From Macrosoma leucophasiata (taxonomy: Eukaryota > Arthropoda > Insecta > Lepidoptera > Hedylidae), in the NCBI GenBank assembly GCA_036365455.1, contig JAWQUS010000011.1, positions 7,026,001-7,090,000 on the forward strand: a stretch of DNA of 64,000 nt. Reading direction: 5' to 3'. Of the stretch, positions 56,294 to 64,000 are shown piece by piece. Both the position numbers and the translations under genes were made by a program. The notes under the pieces are model-generated. The model saw only the letters and a program-made list of their open reading frames with translations. It searched no databases and was not told the DNA's origin. Position 1 is the stretch's first letter. Each line of letters begins with the position of its first letter.

Positions 56294-57276
56294 TTTACGT
56301 TACGTAAATATCGTCCTGTTCACTGAATTTTCAAAACAGCTGAAGTAATTTGGTCTATACTCCATTTTTTTTTGTAGTTTTGTAGTCCTATGAAACCATA
56401 AGTTCAACTCATGTAAAATAAATTTTATGAAACAGATAATTCAAGCTCAAGTCATAACCTTGAAAAGAAAATATGAAGGATCAAAAGACATTTTATTCTA
56501 ATTTTCAACTATCTGATTCTTAAAGATATTCTATTTCTTTCCAAAAAGTTATACATTAAATACCTACTGCTATGTGTATAATTTTTTTCGAAATAAATTA
56601 CATTGAATCTTCTTACCCTCTTCAAAGTGACCGTTACTTCATACATATATTCAATATCTTAAGTGCTCCAGCAAAATATACTAAACAATTTATTTTCACT
56701 TCTAATCATATTTCTAGAAAAAATATATTCAACTGAGAGATATGTGTAATTTGGCTAAAATAATATGAAGGGCAATGGAAGGATAAAGGACGCATAAGTT
56801 TCCAAAATGAATGGAATAAGAATAGAAATGTTACACAATTTTTTTTATGTTTTTAAAGTTTAATAAAAGTTTGATAGGTGATGTGAATAAGAAAAAGCAA
56901 TTTTCTTATTATGATCTCAAATTAACATTTTCTTAATTTACTCCAACTCCATTTTTTAAATTAAAACAAAAATAATTTTGAAATATATATTTGTTATACT
57001 GTTTTTCTAATTGATTGGTCCTTAATTTATCGGTCATTATCCCTTTAGTCGTCCTCAATCAAGACATCGGTCTAACTGTTCATTTCTTAGGTAGTGTTTT
57101 GGACAACAAGGTACGGTAGTGTAGGGAAGGGTTGGGTAATTTGGGGTAGAGTTGGTTAATGTGTGGTAGTGTAGGGCAGGGTCATTACCCTCCAACCCTA
57201 TAAGTGTAGTGATTTATGTCCATTGGATTTCTCGCACTACATAATTATGCCAGTGGAATACTTTTAAAGAAAAATG
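56294..57276. other. Low-copy AT-rich DNA
   Basis: Mostly featureless. A G/T-rich stretch at about 57105-57185 has irregular repeats of GGTAGTGTAGGG and GGGTTGGGTAATTTGG. Confidence 0.45.
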
Positions 57277-57335
57277 GAATTTTACTTCAGGCGGGACTTG
57301 AACCCGCGACCACTGAGGCCAGGTTAATGTCGAAT
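57277..57335 (-). repeat. tRNA-like fragment upstream of the LINE
   Basis: The minus strand reads GTCGCGGGTTCAAGTCCCGC and CTGAAGTAAAATTCCA, a T-arm and acceptor half similar to the sequences at 12946 and 23935. The remainder of a tRNA is absent. Confidence 0.55.
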
Positions 57336-57354
57336 AAGTAGCTAATTCTAACAC

Positions 57355-58329
57355 ATTTTCAAACAGGGAAGCATTTTAGGGCCTAGTTTATTTTTATGCA
57401 ATATAAATGAATTGTGTGAATTACCGTTACGAAATTGTAAAATTATTGCCTATGCAGATGACACAACTTTAACATTTTATGGAAGTACATGGGACAATGT
57501 TCTAATAACTGCACAAGAAGGATTTGATAAGGTGTGTCATTGGCTTGCATGTAATTCTCTAACACTTAATACTGACAAAACTAAATTCATTGCCTTTACT
57601 ATGAGAAACTCAGTTATTAATGCCAGCCAAAACTTCAAACTTTTTGCGCATAGTTGCTTCCAAAATACATCACCAAATTGCGCATGTCCAAGCATAAAAC
57701 AAACTGATCAGATCAAATATCTTGGTGTAACGATAGACCAGAACTTAACTTTCAATGAGCATATAAATCATTTAACTAAAAGGATGAGGAAGCTTATGTA
57801 TTTATTCAAGGAACTCAGACACGTAGCCGATGATGATTTAATTAAAACTGTGTATAAATCTTTATGTCAATCAATATTATCATACGGTATAACTGCATGG
57901 GGCGGAAGCTCAAAAACATTAATGTTGAAACTAGAACGGGCTCAAAGGCTGGTATTAAAGGTTAGTTTTCTAAAGCCTAGATTATTTCGTACAACAGAAC
58001 TGTATAAAGAAATAAAAGTACTGACAGTTAGACAGTTGTTTAACATGGCAGTGATTTTACGAAAACATTCTGAACTGTATTTCGACGAAAATTATAAAAG
58101 CAATACCTTGACTACCAGACGATATTATTCCATATGTGATACAGAACAGACTAATACTGCATTTGCGCGCAGGTTTTATTTATATCAAAGTGGTAGACTA
58201 TACAATCTTGCGAATAGACTCTTATCAATTTATGAAAACACAAAAAGAGAATGTAAACATAAAATAAGTGAATGGCAATTATCCCTTTCATACGAGGAGA
58301 CCGAAAGGCTCCTAGAAGTTATTAAGTAG
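57355..58329 (+). CDS. 5'-truncated LINE reverse transcriptase (Jockey/CR1 group), partial ORF
   Basis: A non-LTR reverse transcriptase that would copy element RNA at a nicked target. The frame opens at about 57355 with FKQGSILGPSLFLCNINELC, the conserved QGS.LGP motif, so the annotated TTG at 57412 is not a real start. YADD, the catalytic motif, is at 57451-57462. Then come NTDKTKFIAF, KYLGVTIDQNLTF and HINHLTKRMRKL (thumb), SLCQSILSYGITAWGG, and a C-terminal part ending EETERLLEVIK and a stop. The fingers, the endonuclease and ORF1 are missing, as expected from 5' truncation. About 325 codons without a stop suggest a fairly recent insertion. It cannot be functional alone. Confidence 0.9.
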   Translation: MFKQGSILGPSLFLCNINELCELPLRNCKIIAYADDTTLTFYGSTWDNVLITAQEGFDKVCHWLACNSLTLNTDKTKFIAFTMRNSVINASQNFKLFAHSCFQNTSPNCACPSIKQTDQIKYLGVTIDQNLTFNEHINHLTKRMRKLMYLFKELRHVADDDLIKTVYKSLCQSILSYGITAWGGSSKTLMLKLERAQRLVLKVSFLKPRLFRTTELYKEIKVLTVRQLFNMAVILRKHSELYFDENYKSNTLTTRRYYSICDTEQTNTAFARRFYLYQSGRLYNLANRLLSIYENTKRECKHKISEWQLSLSYEETERLLEVIK

Positions 58330-58722
58330 TTAGTTGTAATGTATTAGTTTTATATTCTGTTTTTATAGTACAGTTAACATCATATACAAATATACACACT
58401 CCATACACATAACACACACCCAACCACACACACACACACACACCACACACACACCCACACACACACACTGAATGTGATACTTCAGATAAATATACTACTA
58501 ATAATAAACTACACCACTAGTAGATATTATAGTACCATAAGTTATGTTATATATTAATCTAAGATTTTGTGTTAAATACAAAGGAAAACTTCCGGGGAGG
58601 AGACCAGGAGACCCATAGCACAGGGCTTACCTAGTTTGGGCACTCCTGTCTCCACAATAACATTGTAATAAAGTTTTGTAAAGAAATTTTGTGGAGAACA
58701 ATAAAACATTATTATTATTATG
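58330..58722 (+). mobile_element. LINE 3' region and tail
   Basis: Continues from the RT stop, with a CA-rich tract (58392-58469), CTTCCGGGGAGGAGACCAGG, two AATAAA signals (58668 and 58700 area) and a short (TTA)n tail around 58707-58720. Confidence 0.7.
58392..58469. repeat. (CA)n tract
   Basis: Irregular CA dinucleotide run with a few C insertions. Confidence 0.9.
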
Positions 58723-58902
58723 TCTCTCGTCAGCACGGGGTCCAATATGAACCCCGGACCTTTGTCAGGCTTGCGCGGGGACATGGGGGTCCAACACGTA
58801 GAGGCCCTTTCGAGAATTTTGATCTACTTTGTAATGGGTTATATTCGGCGGGACCTCTCTCTAACTGCATCAATATTATTATTATTATTATTAAACGTAT
58901 AA
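58723..58902 (+). mobile_element. Second retroelement 3' end
   Basis: CTCTCGTCAGCACGGGGTCC...GGCGGGACCTCTCTCTAACT ends in a (TTA)n tail at 58869-58893. Moderately GC-rich, immediately after the first LINE tail. The family is not identified. Confidence 0.55.
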
Positions 58903-59180
58903 ACAAAGTTTTTCTTTGATCCTTTTCAGATATATAATATCTGAACATTCCGGAAAAACGTCTGTTTGTCTGTGTGTTTGTGCACGCTAATTTCAGAAAT
59001 TGCAGTTTCACTAATATATTGTGGTTAGTTTTACTAAACATTAAGTGATTGTTTCGTGTCAATCGGTTCAGAAATAAAAAGTTATGACAATTTAAAAAAT
59101 CATATCGAATAATATGCCAGTTCATTGGCGACCTTTTCAAAGTGAGTTTTATTATCAGTCGTAAATTCCTCATATTCAAA

Positions 59181-60891
59181 TGCGTCTCGAGCGTCCCGAC
59201 GCCGAGCGTCCCGACGCCGAGCGTCCCGACGCCGAGCGTCCCGACGCCGAGCGTCCCGACGCCGAGCGTCCCGACGCCGAGCGTCCCGACGCCGAGCGTC
59301 CTGACGCCCAGCGTCCCGTCGCCCAGCGTCCCGACGCCCAGCGTCCCGACGTCGAACGACTCGACGACCAGCGTCCCGACGCCCAGAGTCCCGACCCCGA
59401 GGGTCCCGACGCCGAGCGTTCCGACGCCGAGCCGCCGTGCGTCCCGACGCCCAGCGTCTCGACGCCGAGCGTCCCGACGCCGAGCGTCCCGACGTCTAGC
59501 GTCCCGACGCCGAGCGTCCCGACGCCGAGCGTCCCGACGCCGAGCGTCCCGACGCCGAGCGTCCCGACGCCGAGCGTCCCGACGTCCAGCGTCCCGACGC
59601 CCAGCGTCGCGAAGCCCAGCGTCGCGACGCCCAGCGTCCTGACGCCCAGGTCTCGACGCCCAGCGCCCCGACGTTGAGCGTCTCGACGCCCAGCGTCCCG
59701 ACGCCGAAAGTATCGACGCCCAGCGTCCCGACGCCGCGCGTCCCGACGCCGCGCGTCCCGACGCCGAGCGTCCCGACGCCGTGCGTCCCGACGCCCAGCG
59801 TCCCGACGCCCCCAGCGTCCCGACGCCCCCAGCGTCCCGACGCTCAGCGTCCCAACATCAAGCGTCTCGCCGCCCAGCGTCCCGACGCCCAGCGTCCCAA
59901 CATCAAGCGTCGCGACGCCCAGCGTTCTGACGCCCAGCGTCTCGACGCCCAGCGCCCCGACGTTGAGCGTCTCGACGCCCAGCGTCCCGACGTCGAACGA
60001 CTCTACGACCAGCGTCCCGACGCCGCGCGTCCCGACGCCGAGCGTCCCGACGCCGAGCGTCCCGACGCCGAGCGTCCCGACGCCGAGCGTCCCGACGCCG
60101 AGCGTCCCGACGCCGAGCGTCCCGACGCCGAGCGTCCCGACGCCGAGCGTCCCGACGTCGAGCGTCTCGACGCCCACCGTCTCGACGCCCAGCGTCCTGA
60201 CGTCGGGTGTCCTGACGCCCAGCGTCCCGACGCCCAGCGTCCCGACGCCCAGCGTCCCGACGCCCAGCGTCCCGACGCCGACGCCCCCAGCGTCCCGACG
60301 CCCAGCGTCCCAACATCAAGCGTCTCGCCGCCCAGCGCCCCGACGTCGAGCATCATGACGCCCAGCGTCCCGACGCCCAGCGTCCCGACGCCCAGCGTCC
60401 CGACGTCAAGCATCCCGATGCCCAGCGACCCGACGCCCAGCGTCCCGACGTTGAGCATCATGACGCCCAGCGTCCCGACGCCCAGCGTCCCGACGCCCAG
60501 CGTCTCGACGCCCAGCGTCCTGACGTCCGGTGTCCCGACGCCCAGCGTCCCGATGCCGAGCGTCCCGACGCCCAGCGTCCCGTCGCCCAGCGTCCCGACG
60601 CCCAGCGTCCCGACGTTGAGCGACCCGACGCCCAGCCAGGTTCATATAACTTGTCGTCTATAGCGTCGGGACACCCGACGTCAGGACGCTGGGCGTCCCG
60701 ACGCCCAGAGTCCCGACGCCCAGCGTCCCGACGCCCAGCGTCTCGACGCCCAGCGTCCTGACGTCGGGTGTCCCGACGCCCAGCGTCCCGACGCCGAGCG
60801 TCCCGACGCCCAGCGTCCCGTCGCCCAGCGTCCCGACGCCCAGCGTCCCGACGTTGAGCGACCCGACGCCCAGCCAGGTTCATATAACTTG
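59181..60891. repeat. CpG-dense 15-bp minisatellite
   Basis: The unit is GCGTCCCGACGCCGA or GCGTCCCGACGCCCA, with up to four CpG per unit. Homogeneous runs lie at about 59205-59297 and 60030-60165. Other parts mix variants such as GACGTTGAGC and GACGTCGAAC. Each unit contains GCGTC-CC-GACGC, able to fold. The unit has no stop codon in any frame, so long ORFs arise on both strands (ERPDA, PSVPT, GVGTL repeats). Insertions of 1-2 bases (for example CGCCCCCAGC near 59811 and 59827) shift the repeat phase, which argues against a coding origin. Confidence 0.95.
60497..60891. repeat. Higher-order duplication and inversion at the minisatellite end
   Basis: 60497-60653 and 60737-60891 are near-identical, both ending CCAGGTTCATATAACTTG. 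Between them, 60663-60695 is in the opposite orientation (GCGTCGGGACACCCGACGTC), matching the reverse complement of 60745-60777. Confidence 0.8.
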
Positions 60892-60984
60892 GCTTTCAAA
60901 GCTGGTGACAAAAAATAGTCAGGGCTGCAGGTCGTTGGAAATTTTCTGAATTATCCACAGGCCCCGGTTACTTTCTTTTATTTT

Positions 60985-61170
60985 CTATTCATCATCGTCA
61001 TCATCATATCAGCCATAGGACGTCCACTGCTGAACATAGGCCTCCCCCAATGACCTCCATGCCGATCGATCGGAAGCGACGTCGAGCGCGAGATCGTCGG
61101 TCCATCTAGTGGACACCACGTATCGGCAAGCGCAGCGTAGGGCATACACCTGCAAGATGACCGACGATCT
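60985..61170 (-). pseudogene. LINE C-terminal end with (ATG)n tail
   Basis: The minus strand encodes STRWTDDLALDVASDRSAWR, then SLGEAYVQQWTSYG and a stop, followed by a (GATGAT)n-type tail (plus strand 60988-61005). RWTDD and WR..GEAYVQQWT near the stop are characteristic of RTE-like LINE ORFs. Strongly 5'-truncated. Confidence 0.85.
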
Positions 61171-63527
61171 TTTTTCTTTTAATATATATAAATCAAACGT
61201 GGCCCGTATTCTTATTTCTCCACTTTGTCGCCATAAAAATTAATGATTACCGTTTGATACTTTGTAGCAGTAGGCCGAAATATAAAATTTTTGCGCATTG
61301 GTAATGATTCTCGTCAGTCTTCTACTACAATGAGTAACTTGTTGCCATATCGATTTTTACCGTTGTAGAATCCAAAAAGATTTAACCGTCGAAGATTACA
61401 AGATTATTCCTCATCCATCACAAAAAGGCGGAATAGGACTGAGTGGTTATCTAGACAGTTCTATAAAGTATAATCGGCGGATTCTATCTAAAGTGACGGG
61501 TCCGGATATAAGCTCAACACTCGTATAAAGTATATACGGTTGTGTAAGATCTGCCGTTGGAGTTTTACCAGATTCAGTGATAAGATTGAATGTGTGCCAG
61601 CGTCCAAATGTCGGCTTTTTATTGATTTGTTCTGCTTTAGCTGTGGTTACTGATTAGGCTTCACAACCTTTCGGTTCGGTCTTCAAAGTAAATACGTTTC
61701 TTTGTATAAAATTTTGTACACTACCCGCCAAGAAATATTGGATATCGAGCTTAGGGAACAGACAGTCGCCTATTTTCGACTTCGTTGAGCGTTATCTCTG
61801 GTGCACAGTGCATACGTAAGCACGGATAGTGTGGTAATCTGCAGGATAGCAGATATATATTCCTTTCTCTCTCGCGCTTTTTTTGTCTCTCACCCAGTAG
61901 TAGATAATTTTCTGTTTGGGATAGAACGAATATAACGCATCTTTAATTTTAAACATTTTTTCTTATCTGTTTTTCTCATTAAGACTATTGCGGCTGTCAA
62001 CCGTACAATAAGATCAGCGAAAAATATTTCCACCTCTTAAAAAATATTGCCTGAAATGGCTAAAGTAACAAGCTCATACATTGGCCACCTAACCAGAACG
62101 CAGACAGGCTTCGTGATCGATGAATCGATGATATGTCTGTATAAACATAACTCATTGGAAATTGGGAAAAAAAAACAATTGCACCAGTATATTGGGCGAA
62201 ACAGAAAATTAGACATAGGTGCTAAACACAAAGCGTAAAACCGGGTCAGAGAATATGGAGAACGAAAGAAATATCAAAACCAAAAGTGTATTCTAATATT
62301 TTCCACATTACAATTCTGCTAACAGTTCGAACACCCCGCAAATTGACTAAGGCACTTGAATTTGAATTCAATATGCTAAAGAGGTGTGCCGTTTATTTTT
62401 ACACTTATATTCCATATTGATTCCAAAGGGTATTGAGTGTCAAGTACCAAGATAACATACTTCGCATCTCAATAGTCCATATCAACCCTCACTCTTGAAA
62501 ACTTTTTCCATTACCACTGGAAATAAGATTTGATCTTCAGACATCAATTCGTCCTGTATTCTTGTGTTGTTTTCTTTCTTTAATATTGTTTACATATTGT
62601 TGACCTCGTTTCTAACTTTTTTCATAAAAAGGCTTATTAGCAATAAAATATGTTGTAACTGTTCCTGTTAACAACATATGAACAAGACAATGCGATGTTA
62701 AATAATGTAGTTGGTGGATTCTTAGAAAACTGCCTAGCACACACTAATTTCGGTGTTTCCTCGAATCTGTGTTGTTGCTATTTAAATTAAAACGTTTCGC
62801 GATCTCAGGAACGAATTGGATGGCTTCCAAGACAAATCTTAGCTTGTAACGAACTAGTGTTTTCTGTCGCGACATTTATTTTGCGAGGCTGTATTTAATG
62901 TGGGGCAGTCTACAATGCTAATATCTTAGCATGCCAAATCTAGATGGAATTTGAGCTAATTACTCTTTTGTATTTTTATGACTTTGGCTTAAGTGAACTG
63001 AAACAGTTTCCGATCGCATAATATAGATAGCAAAACCGAATGCCCGTGAGAAAGAAGGGTTATTGTAGTGTCTATTTGAAGCCGAACCCACCGAAATTGA
63101 TTACCATCTCATGATTCACGCTCGAATTTACTTGAATAATGTTAAACACAAACATATTTTGGTATGCATATCAAGAAGGATTTTTTGCTGCATGAAACAT
63201 TCTTCGTTATACGGTCCACTTCGCCATTTATGTATTTTAAGTCCCACGTAATAAGAAGTGTATTGACATTCGTCGGACCCATTTTCCGGCTCCAGGGTGT
63301 TATTGAGAACCTTCGCATAAACCCAATCTCTTACCCCACTTGAGTACGAGCGTTTCATTTTATAGCAGGTTGAAGGTAGGTGTGATAATGGGGATGCATT
63401 ATAATTTTATCGGGCTTGGAAATAAGATTCGAAAGATCTACTTAAAAACAGTGTAACGTTCGAATGAAGGGAAAACCTACGGAAACGTAAACTTGTTCTA
63501 TATTTTTATCCAACACATATTTTAGAA
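61171..63527. other. Low-copy DNA, no supported gene
   Basis: Less repetitive than the rest of the window. Short ORFs (62037-62231, 62047-62238 and 63128-63358) have no recognisable domain and overlap on opposite strands. If host regulatory or exonic sequence is present here, I cannot see it. Confidence 0.45.
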
Positions 63528-63779
63528 AACCCGCCAACTGAGTTGGACTTGCGCACGAAGCGTTCCGTACCATTATTTGTGTATATTGTATGGGAGTCCC
63601 CTTAGATGCTTATTTGTTTTAACTTAATTATTTATTTTTAAAGTTAATAATATCTAACTAAATTTTCAATTAATATTTTAAGTCTCCAACTGTCACGGTT
63701 CATGAGACACAGCCTATTGGCGGAAAGACAACAGACAGACGGACTGGCGGACGGACGGACGGACAATGGAGTCTTTGTA
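63528..63779 (+). repeat. GGTTCCGTA / (GGAC)n interspersed repeat
   Basis: GAGTTGGACTTGCGCACGAA, GCGTTCCGTACCATTA, TTCATGAGACACAGCC, a GGACGGACGGACGGAC tract and GGAGTCTTTGTAATAG follow the usual order of this lepidopteran repeat. The right terminal GGAACCC part is replaced by the next repeat. Confidence 0.75.
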
Positions 63780-63784
63780 ATAGC

Positions 63785-64000
63785 AGAGAATATGTAATAA
63801 TACTACGTATAGAATGGACACTTCGACGTCCCGCCCGGTTTCCCAGCATCACCCAACCTCCTCCCCTCTTATAGGCGACGGTTGGTATTTTCTACGTGCT
63901 ACACACACAGGTGTACGTGTCAATACACGTCACTGATTGATGTCTGTGTAATAGAGACCAAATTAAGCGTTTGTATGGAATATGGGCGGAGTATCAGCGG
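63785..64000 (+). repeat. Window-end repeat, inverted partner of 39290-39516
   Basis: ATATGTAATAATACTACGTA, AGAATGGACACTTCGACGTC, CATCACCCAACC, GACGGTTGGTATTTTCTACG and TCACTGATTGATGTCTGTGT. Continues past the window edge. Confidence 0.75.

Noticed and set aside
59181..60891. CRISPR-like array
   Set aside because: The units are contiguous 15-bp tandem repeats with no spacers, in an apparently eukaryotic genome.
59142..60911. Many long ORFs on both strands (PSVPT, ERPDA, GVGTL and RRDAG repeats) as possible repetitive-protein genes
   Set aside because: All six frames of a stop-free 15-bp repeat are open. Repeat phase shifts at 1-2 base insertions, and no start context, signal peptide or non-repeat domain supports a gene.
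61171..63527. Host exons in the least repetitive stretch
   Set aside because: No ORF with recognisable domain, no consistent splice structure visible, and only short overlapping ORFs.

Overview
This window looks like a transposon-dominated intergenic stretch of a lepidopteran (moth or butterfly) nuclear genome. The basis is its AT-rich background, several non-autonomous Helitrons with the A|TC...CTAG|T end structure and internal motifs common in Lepidoptera, interspersed repeats carrying GGGTTCCGTA and (GACA)n, SINE-like repeats, 5'-truncated LINEs, and no convincing host gene, rRNA or functional tRNA. I cannot name the species.

Layout. 1-1002: low-copy AT-rich DNA with a small inverted-repeat element. 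1003-17442 and 17443-36384: two direct tandem copies of one segment (about 16.4 and 18.9 kb). Up to copy-1 position 12918 the copies differ by scattered substitutions and several large indels. From 12919 to 17442 (31861-36384 in copy 2) I see no difference at a constant offset of 18942. Copy 2 alone carries a 2425-bp TIR element (28316-30740), which contains a GACA-type repeat, which is split by a LINE fragment, whose 3' region is split by a SINE-like repeat. 36385-42250: mostly low-copy DNA with one clean 624-bp Helitron and a pair of inverted GC-rich repeats. 42040-49400: Helitrons, a GGTGGC-type minisatellite, several SINE-like copies, and three long perfect hairpins (arms of 34, 28 and 24 bp) within 5.3 kb. 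50150-52945: a roughly 0.5-kb unit present three times in tandem, cut by a Helitron and by a foldback element. 53861-58900: a Helitron, LINE ends, a near full-length tRNA-type SINE, and the longest plausible coding segment of the window, a 5'-truncated LINE reverse transcriptase (57355-58329). 59181-60891: a 1.7-kb CpG-dense minisatellite with a 15-bp unit that is open in all six reading frames and so creates many false ORFs. 60985-64000: a reverse-strand LINE end, low-copy DNA, and a repeat that also occurs inverted at 39.3 kb.

No operon-like or pathway context exists here. The informative biology is in the history of insertions, duplications and foldbacks. The main caution is that the 16-19 kb tandem duplication could be a true duplication or two haplotypes joined end to end by the assembler. 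The sequence alone does not settle this.
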